From Rhizobium sp. L43 (GTDB lineage Bacteria; Pseudomonadota; Alphaproteobacteria; Rhizobiales; Rhizobiaceae), in assembly GCF_002531725.1 (NCBI RefSeq), contig NZ_NWSQ01000031.1, forward strand, positions 1-64,000: DNA of 64,000 nt, given 5' to 3'. Below are positions 43,720-52,070 of the stretch, one piece after another. The notes beneath the pieces were generated by a model. The model was not told the DNA's origin. It did not search any database and saw only the letters and a list, made by a program, of their open reading frames with translations. A program made the translations under genes and the position numbers. Numbering within the stretch: position 1 is the stretch's first letter; the number at the start of each line of letters is the position of its first letter.

Positions 43720-44931
43720 ATGCAGGTTGGAAATGTGACGACGCCCTTTGGGCGGCGGCCGATGACGCTCGCCCTGGTGAAATCGCAGATGCGGGCCGCC
43801 CAGGTCAAACCGGGCAAGTCAGTCGATAAGTGGAAAGTCTTCAGGGACGCTTGCGATGCGCGCTCACTGCTGGGCCTGCGTGACCGCGCCCTTGCAGTCC
43901 TTAACGCTCTCCTAACATTCTATCCAGAGGCGGCTTTGAGCGAAGGGAGAAATCTGATTGTCTTTCCGTCGAATGCCCAGCTGACGGCTAGGGCGAACGG
44001 GATCGCGGGATCAACGCTCCGAGAGAACCTCGCACATCTTATCGACGCAGGCCTTATCCAACGCTGTGACAGCCCCAATGGTAAGCGCTACGCCCGTAAG
44101 GGCACTGATGGAGCTATAGAGACAGCCTACGGCTTTAGCCTTTCGCCACTTCTTGCACGCTCTGAAGAACTCGCTCTGCTGGCTCAGCGGGTCGTGGCGG
44201 CTCAGCGGCATCTGAAGATTGTCAAAGAACGCATCACGATCGCCCGGCGCGACGTCCGCAAGTTGATTACGGCTGCTGTTGAAGACGGCGTCTTTGGCGA
44301 CTGGGGGAAAGTGGAAGCCGTCCACATTGCCTTGATGGACCGACTTCGCATCACCAAGACCGCCGAGGATTACGAGCGCTTGCTTGAAGAGTTGGAACTT
44401 CTGCGCGAAGAGGTCATCAACCGATTGGAAGTTCAGGGTATTCAGCAAAAATCCGACACCAATGATGCCGATATCCGGCAGCACATACAGAATTCAAATA
44501 CCGAATCTATCAATGAACTTGAACCTCGCTCTGAAGATGAGCAGGGCGGAAAGCCGAATCCGGATATTGGACGTAACATCGAGCCGATAAAAGCTTTCCC
44601 ATTGGGCATGGTGCTTCGTGCCTGCCCGGAGATCGCGATGTATGGCCCCGGAGGCAATATCCAGAACTGGCGCGATCTGATGGCCGCCGCCGTTGTGGTG
44701 CGATCTATGCTCGGGGTGAGCCCGTCAGCCTATCAGGACGCTTGCGAGGTCATGGGGCCTGAAAATGCCGCCGCCACGATGGCGGCGATCCTCGAACGCA
44801 CCGGCCATATTTCGTCGGCTGGAGGCTATCTGAGGGATCTTACGGGGAGGGCACGTCGCGGCGAGTTTTCGCTCGGTCCCGTACTGATGGCATTGTTGCG
44901 TGCGCACGGACAGGAGGCTAAGCGAGCGTGA
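43720..44931 (+). CDS. repC: Replication initiation protein RepC
   Basis: A 403-aa initiator behind GAAAGGTGAAGG. The start MQVGNVTTPFGRRPMTLALV, WKVFRDACDARSLLGLRDRA, FPSNAQLTARANGI (winged helix) and the C-terminal GGYLRDLTGRARRGEFSLGP are RepC hallmarks. Essential for replication. The middle (about 240-300) is a polar, poorly conserved linker encoded by locally AT-rich DNA. Confidence 0.96.
   Translation: MQVGNVTTPFGRRPMTLALVKSQMRAAQVKPGKSVDKWKVFRDACDARSLLGLRDRALAVLNALLTFYPEAALSEGRNLIVFPSNAQLTARANGIAGSTLRENLAHLIDAGLIQRCDSPNGKRYARKGTDGAIETAYGFSLSPLLARSEELALLAQRVVAAQRHLKIVKERITIARRDVRKLITAAVEDGVFGDWGKVEAVHIALMDRLRITKTAEDYERLLEELELLREEVINRLEVQGIQQKSDTNDADIRQHIQNSNTESINELEPRSEDEQGGKPNPDIGRNIEPIKAFPLGMVLRACPEIAMYGPGGNIQNWRDLMAAAVVVRSMLGVSPSAYQDACEVMGPENAAATMAAILERTGHISSAGGYLRDLTGRARRGEFSLGPVLMALLRAHGQEAKRA
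44420..44620. other. oriV: Likely oriV inside repC (AT-rich segment)
   Basis: This part of repC is distinctly richer in A and T than the rest. In repABC plasmids the replication origin has been placed in an AT-rich stretch within repC. Exact limits are inferred. Confidence 0.45.
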
Positions 44932-44969
44932 ATGTTTCATTCGCCTTTAGAATGGTGAAATTGAGGTGC

Positions 44970-44985
44970 GTAGTCAGCTGACTAC
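44970..44985. other. parS: parS-like site downstream of repC
   Basis: GTAGTCAGCTGACTAC is a perfect 16-bp palindrome 39 bp after repC, sharing the GTCAGCTGAC core and GACTAC end with the site at 42488. Most likely a RepB-binding centromere. Confidence 0.78.
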
Positions 44986-45098
44986 AAGCTAAGTGGTTGA
45001 TTTTCAGTATGTCGCGCCTGGCATTCCTATCTTGATCCACTACTCCCTGCGGCTTTTCGCGTGCGTCGCTTTGACAGTTAGACGCTCGCTCAGCAAGA

Positions 45099-46475
45099 TT
45101 AGCGCTGTCCGCTCCGAAGGCGGCTGCGTCTCGGAGCGGATGCGCTTTCGATGAAGTCGGAGGCTTCGATGTCTCTGCTCTCATCCTTCGATTGGCGTGC
45201 GAACACGAGGCTTCTGCCGTCCCGTCTAGTTTGTCGAATGAGAGTTTCGAGGTGCTGCGTCGTTGCTCCGCGTGTCCCAATGTAGCCAGATCGGATTAGG
45301 TCCACGAAGGCATCCGCGCGCAGATAATGGCCCCTGAGGTCGCTATACCGGATGCGGAGACCGTCTTTGGGACCATTCAATTCGCCCCGTTCTAATAGGT
45401 GTTTGAAATGACCGAGGCTGAGAATAATGCTCGAGGCCGCGGTCGAGGCATAACGCTTAACCAACTTCAGGAAGAACGCGCCGCTGTTCAAACGGTACGG
45501 CCCATCAGGTGCAAAATCCTTGTCGAAATCTGTCATACGGGCTACTTCGTCAATGAACTGAGAATTGATAGGCACGCGCCATTGCTTCTCGTCGTTCTCC
45601 TCGAAGGTATAATTGTCGATTGTTCGAGTTCGCTTACCGCGTGGTTGCTGGTCCATCATTTTGTATTGGACCATGACAATCGAGTCCTGCAGACGGTTCT
45701 GATAAATCAGATCGACGCCGAGAAGCGTTTCGAGCGGCTGCTTGTTGGCTGTGATGACCTCAAGTCGCTCGCCATTTTGCGTGAATATGGCACGGCCGGT
45801 GATGTCACTTTCACTGAGTATCCAGCCTTCCACGAAGCGGGCATCGTGCTCGATTACTACGTCCTCGCGGAGCCGAACTCGCGCAAGAGCAGTTTCTCGG
45901 GGCAGGTAGATTTCACTGGCGCCGTTCGTTGCGCCGAAGGCCTTCAGTGCGAGTTCCACGGCGTCCTGCTGGGAGCCCCGGGCATCTTCATATCGGGTGG
46001 GTTTGGTCATTGGCGCCAGGATAAGCTGGAGCACTGAATAGTTTCTCGGGTCGCTCGCGATACGTCGGATAACGCCGTCTCCCAATTTTGGGCCGGCTCG
46101 TTTCAGTTGGTGCTCGTCTGCACCGAATGCGGAAGCTGAAGCCTGGAGTGACGTGCCTACAAATTCGCCTAGCAATGACTCTAATGACGAAGGCGAGATG
46201 GTTCCGATGTGATCAAAGGATACGCGAGAGTCGAAGGTGGAAACCGTCTGTATCGAACGGATATATCCAAGCCGTAGCGAGGCCAACGCTCCAGCTACGG
46301 TGACGAGCACCAATCCACCACGCTTCCCTTGCCTGGCAACCTCGTGCGGGAAGGTCAGAGAGAATTTCCGGCCGCCCCAGCGGGTCTCGGCAATATTCTG
46401 CCACTCGTCCTCGCTTAAAGTCAGAAGGCTAATACCCTTAGAGCAGAGTAGGGCAGCATCTTTTTCGTCTAGCAT
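45099..46475 (-). CDS. Hypothetical protein with Mrr-like PD-(D/E)XK motif
   Basis: A 458-aa protein, start MLDEKDAALLCSKG behind AGGGGA. I do not recognise the family as a whole. Residues 249-272 read ETLLGVDLIYQ...IVMVQYK, with E249, D255 and Q270-x-K272 in the spacing of Mrr-type restriction nucleases. The C-terminal part (about 340-440) is helical with LRADAFVDLIRSGYIG. The setting (edge of a defence island, leftward next to an unknown gene) favours a defence nuclease. The motif occurs in mid-protein, so chance similarity cannot be excluded. Confidence 0.5.
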   Translation of the reverse strand: MLDEKDAALLCSKGISLLTLSEDEWQNIAETRWGGRKFSLTFPHEVARQGKRGGLVLVTVAGALASLRLGYIRSIQTVSTFDSRVSFDHIGTISPSSLESLLGEFVGTSLQASASAFGADEHQLKRAGPKLGDGVIRRIASDPRNYSVLQLILAPMTKPTRYEDARGSQQDAVELALKAFGATNGASEIYLPRETALARVRLREDVVIEHDARFVEGWILSESDITGRAIFTQNGERLEVITANKQPLETLLGVDLIYQNRLQDSIVMVQYKMMDQQPRGKRTRTIDNYTFEENDEKQWRVPINSQFIDEVARMTDFDKDFAPDGPYRLNSGAFFLKLVKRYASTAASSIILSLGHFKHLLERGELNGPKDGLRIRYSDLRGHYLRADAFVDLIRSGYIGTRGATTQHLETLIRQTRRDGRSLVFARQSKDESRDIEASDFIESASAPRRSRLRSGQR

Positions 46476-46607
46476 TCAGGACATCCCCTTCGGCCGCCTC
46501 ACTTCGCGTTACTCGCCGTCTATGACAGAAGGTCCACCGGGGCGGCCATCTCAATCATGGTTTTGGTACGCTATTTGGCAGAGCGTATTAGGGGCCATCG
46601 ACCGGTA

Positions 46608-47489
46608 TCACTTCAATGCTTTCTGGATTCGGGTCCACGCTGGTATCCGATCGAGCCGGTAATTCTTAAGCGGTGGTATTTTTGCGTGGCGATCAAACCT
46701 GTGAAGAACCCTGAGAATGAGTATCGCAGGATTAAACGCTGCCATCAGAACGCCGCCTATTACGCCTCGATTAGACTCGACGAACGCGTTCAGGTAGGTG
46801 CGCTCCATCGCCAGGTCGACTGTCCAGCCGCCTTTGGAAAAGGTAAAAGTTGTCGAGACGGACAGTGCGGCGGGATGCACGATTTCGCATAGTTTCGAAT
46901 AGAGCTCGCGGGCGCCGTCAATCTTCATCTCTTCGAGGAACCGAAGATATTCAGCAGACTGCCTGGCTTTGTGGCTAATCGGTACTTCTTCTGCTTTCGA
47001 GACTTTACGCGCGTGGCTGTAGTGGATGAGTGCATCCTCGATATCTGAAGATGTTAGAAAACTGTCGGCCTTGCCCTTCAGGGCTGCAATCACTGGCTTG
47101 TGAATCTCAGCCAGTGTTATCGGGACGACTCCTAAACTATGCCCAGAATCTGCAGCTGCCTCAACCAAGCTGCGCGTCGCAGCTGCCCAACCAAACAGAT
47201 TGCCTGCTTCATACTCGCGCATCGATGAATCGACCCATCGTGATGCGCGTATGATCGATGAAACAGAAGCCATGTGAGCTCGATCCAGCATCTCTTCCCA
47301 ATAAATGCGGGCTCCTTTCTCAAGCCCATCATCTTCAGTTAGCATCATCTGCTCGTATTGATGATTGTCCATGAAGCTGTATTGGTCGCGCAAAAGATAA
47401 GGCGCGATCGCGTTGCCAAGGCTTCCGTAAATCACACCGGCTTCGCCGAAGAGCGACTTCATCTTGGTTTGATCTGGGAATAGCTGCAT
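46608..47489 (-). CDS. Hypothetical helical protein, DUF5677/AbiV-like in appearance
   Basis: A 293-aa protein from MQLFPDQTKMKS. The middle is all-helical with NLFGWAAATRSLVEAAADSG and ELYSKLCEIVHPAALS, the pattern of DUF5677-like HEPN-related proteins in which a helix with R-S-L-x-E-A-A is paired with one ending in VHP. A strict HEPN RxxxxH motif is not present. A hydrophobic stretch (about 255-275, VIGGVLMAAFNPAILILRVL) may be a membrane helix. It follows the integrase gene in the same direction. No firm function. Confidence 0.4.
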   Translation of the reverse strand: MQLFPDQTKMKSLFGEAGVIYGSLGNAIAPYLLRDQYSFMDNHQYEQMMLTEDDGLEKGARIYWEEMLDRAHMASVSSIIRASRWVDSSMREYEAGNLFGWAAATRSLVEAAADSGHSLGVVPITLAEIHKPVIAALKGKADSFLTSSDIEDALIHYSHARKVSKAEEVPISHKARQSAEYLRFLEEMKIDGARELYSKLCEIVHPAALSVSTTFTFSKGGWTVDLAMERTYLNAFVESNRGVIGGVLMAAFNPAILILRVLHRFDRHAKIPPLKNYRLDRIPAWTRIQKALK

Positions 47490-47533
47490 ATTCGGAAGAC
47501 TGTCCTTTCCAACCGTACAGAGCCGTAAAAGGC

Positions 47534-48688
47534 CTATAACATCCGAGTCGCGCGACCGCTGCGCCGAGATGCATTGTTGTAGTAGCTGGATGCCTGTTGA
47601 ACCGAACGATGCCGTGACTGCTCCATGGCCTCGGGAAGGGGGATGCCGCGATTGGCGGCTTCCGTAAGATACCCGGATCGCAACCCATGCGCCGAAAACT
47701 CCCCCGCCTCCAACCCCGCCATCTCCGCCCGCTGTTTGACGATCGCGTTGACCGACTGCGGATCCAGCGGGCGCTTCGATACCGTGCCCCATCGCCCGAT
47801 CCCCCGAAACACACAACCGTCATCAATCTTGGCCGCCGCGAGCCAGGCTTTCAACGCATCGACCGGCCGGCCAGTGAGATAGACGACATCATCCTGCTCA
47901 CCGGTGGTCGTCTTTGTGCGGCCGAGATGGATGGCGAGAGAGGGGAGGGGAGGGCCGTCCGCAACTTTGATTGGCGCCTCGACGCTCAGTTGCTCGATAC
48001 GAAGCCGTGCGATCTCGCTGCGCCGGCGGCCGCCGGACGCGAAGGCGACCATCAGGATTGCCCGGTCCCGCACATCGCGCAAACTGTCGGTGGCACACGT
48101 CGCCAGCAGTTTGGCCAGCACATCGCCAGTGACCGCCTTGGTGCTCTTCCGGCTTCGCTTCCGAGGGACGGCGCGTACGGCGAGCCGAATGGCGGATTTG
48201 AGGGGAGGGGAGGCGAAAGCGCCATCGAGGCCGCGCCACTTGGTCAGTGTCGACCAGTTGGCTAGCCGACGGCGCACGGTCGCCGGCGCATGCGGGCCTG
48301 TCGATTTCAGAAAATTTTGGGCGCGTAGATTGTCCGCCACATCGGCCGGCATACCGTGATCCGGATCGGCGGCGCGCTTTTGCGGATCCCACAGATGCTG
48401 CGCGACGAATTTTAGGAGCAACGCCTCGGGTGCCGGCCAGGGTAGAGATCGTTTCGTCGCGGCGAGGGCCCAGGCTTCGATATAGGCGAGATCGGAGGTG
48501 ATGGCGCGCAGCGTGTTGGCGCCCATGCCCTCGTTGACGAGATGGCGCAGCGTTTCGATGTCCGCGTCGGTCAGCAGCTCGGCGAGTTCATCACGCCGGT
48601 CGATCGGCAGCACCGAGGCAATCGTGTCGAGTTCGACGGCTCGCCGCTCCACACCGGAGAGGCTGGCAGGTTTCCGGACAGGTGCCAT
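47534..48688 (-). CDS. Tyrosine recombinase/integrase
   Basis: A 384-aa site-specific recombinase starting at MAPVRKPASLSG in a TGATG overlap with the upstream frame. N-terminal SAM-like core-binding domain (about 40-170) and catalytic domain: first Arg in SGGRRRSEIARL, HGLRSGYLTEA (His-x2-Arg), HRS and final Tyr in ASSYYNN. No attachment sites are evident. In rhizobial plasmids it is common beside DUF7673 and RHE_PE00001 genes, as here. It could insert cassettes or resolve multimers. Confidence 0.9.
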   Translation of the reverse strand: MAPVRKPASLSGVERRAVELDTIASVLPIDRRDELAELLTDADIETLRHLVNEGMGANTLRAITSDLAYIEAWALAATKRSLPWPAPEALLLKFVAQHLWDPQKRAADPDHGMPADVADNLRAQNFLKSTGPHAPATVRRRLANWSTLTKWRGLDGAFASPPLKSAIRLAVRAVPRKRSRKSTKAVTGDVLAKLLATCATDSLRDVRDRAILMVAFASGGRRRSEIARLRIEQLSVEAPIKVADGPPLPSLAIHLGRTKTTTGEQDDVVYLTGRPVDALKAWLAAAKIDDGCVFRGIGRWGTVSKRPLDPQSVNAIVKQRAEMAGLEAGEFSAHGLRSGYLTEAANRGIPLPEAMEQSRHRSVQQASSYYNNASRRSGRATRML

Positions 48689-48974
48689 CAGACTGTCATG
48701 GCCTGTGGGCGCCAGCGCGCAATAATCTGTTCGATCTCGCTGCGATAGTCGTGGGGATAGTGAAGGTCCTCTTCGCGCGCCAGCCAGGTGAAGACTGTCG
48801 CCATATCTTCGGCGACCTCGCGATCGACATTGGCGAGATCCGCAAGATCGAAACCGCCATGCACGTTGGCGTTCCACCAGGCGAGAATAAAGTTGCCCAC
48901 GCGCCGGCCCTGGCCGGTATCCTGGTGGGCGATGTTGAGCAGCTTTCGAGGGCGAAACGGACGCGATCTTCCAT
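48688..48974 (-). pseudogene. DUF7673-like gene with a single-base frameshift
   Basis: The frame starts at ATG 48974 (MEDRVRFALE) and, after losing one base near 48945, continues as LLNIAHQDTGQGRRV, NFILAWWNANVHGGFDLADL and DREVAEDMATVF, ending QAMTV. The joined product matches DUF7673 proteins. Either a true frameshift or a sequence error; a shortened version starting at GTG 48900 is also possible. It is coupled to the integrase by a TGATG overlap. Confidence 0.6.
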
Positions 48975-49145
48975 GAGATTGAGCCTTTGCGGACGGTGGG
49001 ATTGCGCGACGATAGAGTGATTTGCGAGTCCTGTCGATCTACCATCGATAAACGCTTGTTATCGATGGTTATAAGGTCAACCAGCAATCATACCATGTGG
49101 CGAACTGCAATATTAAGATAGAGTTCGTATAGGAAATCATTTACC

Positions 49146-50276
49146 ATGATTTCAATGGCTTATGATCTCGCGAAAATCAGCATGACAGCCCTGATGCGGC
49201 CGGCTTTCGACGCCGGTGTCGCGCTCGCGCGTCTCGACGAGCGCATCGCCCGTTCGCCCGTCGGCGCGGGCTTCCTCGAACGATCCCAATTCACCGACGC
49301 CTGCGCCTCGCTTTGGATCGACGGAGAACTTGTCCACCTCGAAGACCTCGTCCTCCACGACGCCACGAAGGATATTCGCACACCGACCCATGAGCTGACA
49401 ATCGCCCGCGACGTCCTGCGAACCCGTCGGCGGATCGCCGGCCAATCTCCGGATTGGGCGTTCTCTACCGACGGCATCCGCTCGCTGCGGAAAACCTCGG
49501 AGATCGGGTCGGGCGGCGCGGACGAGGCTACGACGACCGGAGTTATTCGGCCGGCGATCGCGATCGACGCGGAAGGGGAGGGGGATGACGCCGACGACGC
49601 CCAAGATCTCCCCGGCGTCGACTATGCGGCTATCGATGCGCTGCTCGCGCGCTCTGACGCTGCGATCGAACGAGCCAAAAAGCCCGGCCGGGCTCCGGCC
49701 GATCCGCTGGTCTATGATCTCGACTGGGACGAGGATGCCCGGCTCAATGAATGGCGCGCTGTGTTGCGCCAGGCCGAAAGCCTGCCCGCCGTGCTGCAGG
49801 CCATCGTCGCCCTCGATGCCTGGAACGAGCTTTCCGTCCTTCAGCACGCTCCCTGGCTCGGCCGGCTGCTGGCCGCGTCGATATTGCGCCAGGCCGGCGT
49901 TACCACGGGCACTCATCTCGCCGCCGTCAACCTCGGTCTCAAATCCATTTCCGTCGACCGGCGCCGGCATCGCGATCGGGAGACCCGGTTGCTCGCGATT
50001 GCCCAAGGGCTTCTGGCGGCCGCCGAGACCGGTATCAAAGAACACGACCGGCTAACGCTGGCGAAAACGATGATGGACCGAAAACTGGAGGGGCGGCGGA
50101 CGTCTTCAAAGCTGCCGGAACTGGTTGAGCTCGTCATGGCAAAGCCATTGGTGTCGGCTGGCATGGTGGCGAAAACCCTCGACGTCACGCCGCAAGCCGC
50201 GCGGCGCATCGTCTCCGAGCTTGGCCTGCGGGAGATGACGGGCAGGGGAAGGTTTCGGGCGTGGGGGGTGATCTAG
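49146..50276 (+). CDS. RHE_PE00001 family protein (DUF1612 plus HTH)
   Basis: A 376-aa protein. An alternative ATG at 49155 gives the usual start MAYDLAKIS. Conserved N-terminal block LDERIARSPVGAGFLER, ACASLWIDGELVHLEDLVLH and THELTIARDVLRTRRRI is the DUF1612 signature. A helix-turn-helix (LVSAGMVAKTLDVTPQAARR, about 340-360) lies near the C-terminus. Widespread on rhizobial plasmids next to an integrase; probably a DNA-binding regulator. Function is not known. Confidence 0.85.
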   Translation: MISMAYDLAKISMTALMRPAFDAGVALARLDERIARSPVGAGFLERSQFTDACASLWIDGELVHLEDLVLHDATKDIRTPTHELTIARDVLRTRRRIAGQSPDWAFSTDGIRSLRKTSEIGSGGADEATTTGVIRPAIAIDAEGEGDDADDAQDLPGVDYAAIDALLARSDAAIERAKKPGRAPADPLVYDLDWDEDARLNEWRAVLRQAESLPAVLQAIVALDAWNELSVLQHAPWLGRLLAASILRQAGVTTGTHLAAVNLGLKSISVDRRRHRDRETRLLAIAQGLLAAAETGIKEHDRLTLAKTMMDRKLEGRRTSSKLPELVELVMAKPLVSAGMVAKTLDVTPQAARRIVSELGLREMTGRGRFRAWGVI

Positions 50277-50311
50277 GCAAAGGATTATCAACGTCGGCCA
50301 AGCCGAGGGTA

Positions 50312-50782
50312 TTATAGGGTGGACTGGTCGTCAGGAAGGGCGGCGAGGAACGATTGGTATGCTTCCGGGAGGCCGTGATGCGACGCGCCGTCGCGCAGAT
50401 GTTTTAGGTATGCACTGTTCGGCAGATGCGAGCCTTCTTGCGGAGACGCTACGTAAGTTTCTGTCTCCAGCTGTCTGCCATTCAAGTTGATAGTCACGGT
50501 TATCCGGTTGTACGCGTTTGCCGTCGGATCTCTATCACGACGGTAGCCTTCGCTTTTATCAAGCGCAGCCAGATCTGCTTCGCTCAGCTTCCAAACTATT
50601 CCCCAAGTGTCGTGTCCGATTTTCGGTTCGACGGACGACACGCCGCAACCACGGTTTTTCGATCGGCGCGGGAAGCAGAGGACATGATCTGGAAGGTAGC
50701 CAAATCCTACGAGCGTCGCCCCTGGGCAGCGTTCCATCATCTGGGTAAGATCCATGTTTGACCCATAAGCGAAATAAAGCAC
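50312..50782 (-). CDS. Gamma-glutamylcyclotransferase-like (AIG2) protein
   Basis: A 156-aa protein; I place the start at GTG 50782, since GGGTGGAGAC precedes it and the substrate loop YFAYGSNM then sits at the N-terminus as in the family. GIVWKLSEADLAALDKSEGY carries the conserved catalytic-Glu segment, followed by YNRITV and PNSAYLKHLRDGA. The fold cyclises gamma-glutamyl amines to 5-oxoproline. Divergent from ietA; the link between them is unclear. Confidence 0.85.
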   Translation of the reverse strand: MLYFAYGSNMDLTQMMERCPGATLVGFGYLPDHVLCFPRRSKNRGCGVSSVEPKIGHDTWGIVWKLSEADLAALDKSEGYRRDRDPTANAYNRITVTINLNGRQLETETYVASPQEGSHLPNSAYLKHLRDGASHHGLPEAYQSFLAALPDDQSTL

Positions 50783-50945
50783 GTCTCCACCCTTTGTCAG
50801 CGTCGTCACGACTTGGTTTGTAGTCCATAATAAAAGCAAAGAAAAGCAGATGGTTATCAATCGAGTGGAAGAAATTTACTATTCATTATTGAATTCTCTT
50901 CCACTTTGAGTGAGACTGCAAACTGGCATACGAGGATTTCCACAC

Positions 50946-52070
50946 ATGACGATGGCAAAAGCGGATCTCGACTCCGACATTATCAGCCTTGCGCGCTTGG
51001 CGCTTGCGGGCCGAGCCCAGGATATCCAGATGCTGGTGCAGCGCATCGCGCGCAAGACGCGTGCAGACAAGCCAGAGCTTTCCCATTCGCTGACTGCTCT
51101 CCTTCGTGAGGCTCCTTCAAAGGAGACCCCACTTCGCCGGATGGCCGAGGTGCCAATGCCGGTGGATTCCGATTCTCGCCTTCACCTGCTCAAAATCGAG
51201 GAAGCGATCGAGCTGGACTATCCTCCAGTGCTAGCGTCAGAGGTATCGGCAGCGCTTGACCAACTGATCACGGAGCGTGGCCGTCTTGAAGCTCTGGACG
51301 CTGCGGGGCTAGATCCGACGAGAACCGCTCTTTTTGTCGGCCCGCCGGGAGTCGGCAAGACACTCGCCGCGCGATGGCTCGCAAAGCGGCTTGGCAAGCC
51401 GCTTATGATCCTCGACCTCGCTGCGGTCATGAGCAGCTATCTTGGACGAACCGGCGCAAACCTGCGCCAAGTTCTCGATTATGCCAAGCAGGCTGACTGC
51501 GTGCTCTTGCTCGATGAGCTCGATGCCATCGCAAAACGTCGTGACGACCGGGACGAGGTTGGTGAGCTCAAGCGACTTGTTACCGTGCTCCTGCAACAGA
51601 TTGATGATTGGCCGGCGACCGGGCTTTTGCTAGCCGCCACCAATCACCCAGATTTGCTCGATCCCGCCGTTTGGCGGCGCTTTGAAATGAAGGTCGAATT
51701 CCCGATGCCTGAGCGACCGGCAATTCATAAGCTCGTGAGTGACCTGCTTCAACCTTACAACGACAAAGCTGAACATTGGGCGAAAGTGCTTTCGGTTGCA
51801 CTCTATGGTCTTTCCTTCAGCGACATCAGGCAATCGGTCGAGCGAGCGCGTCGAGCAGCGGCGATCTCGGGAGAAGCGCTTGAGACACATTTACAAGCCC
51901 TGATTTCACTGGATCAGCTTTCGAAAGCGGAGCGCATCACTCTTGCAACGATGTTGGTTGACGGCGGACTTTCCCAACGCGGCGCCCAAAAGTTGACCGG
52001 CGTCGCGCGAGATACGGTACGTAGCCATTCACAGACTGAAGCTACCCCGCGCAAACGAAAGGGCGCTTGA
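50946..52070 (+). CDS. ietA: IetA: AAA ATPase of the IetAS system
   Basis: A 374-aa AAA+ ATPase. GAGGA lies about 10 bp before the ATG; an in-frame ATG at 50952 is possible. Walker A VGPPGVGKT (about 131-139), Walker B CVLLLDELDA (about 186-195), sensor 1 AATNHPDLL and arginine-finger region DPAVWRRFE, and a short C-terminal HTH (LSQRGAQKLTGVARDTV). It overlaps the S8 protease gene by 4 bp. The pair matches ietA/ietS, first described as a stability and incompatibility (toxin-antitoxin-like) locus of the Ti plasmid and later shown to act against phage. Confidence 0.88.
   Translation: MTMAKADLDSDIISLARLALAGRAQDIQMLVQRIARKTRADKPELSHSLTALLREAPSKETPLRRMAEVPMPVDSDSRLHLLKIEEAIELDYPPVLASEVSAALDQLITERGRLEALDAAGLDPTRTALFVGPPGVGKTLAARWLAKRLGKPLMILDLAAVMSSYLGRTGANLRQVLDYAKQADCVLLLDELDAIAKRRDDRDEVGELKRLVTVLLQQIDDWPATGLLLAATNHPDLLDPAVWRRFEMKVEFPMPERPAIHKLVSDLLQPYNDKAEHWAKVLSVALYGLSFSDIRQSVERARRAAAISGEALETHLQALISLDQLSKAERITLATMLVDGGLSQRGAQKLTGVARDTVRSHSQTEATPRKRKGA

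Noticed and set aside
41242..45000. CRISPR-like array
   Set aside because: The only repeats are the two parS-like palindromes and the tra boxes; no regularly spaced repeats are present here or elsewhere in the window.
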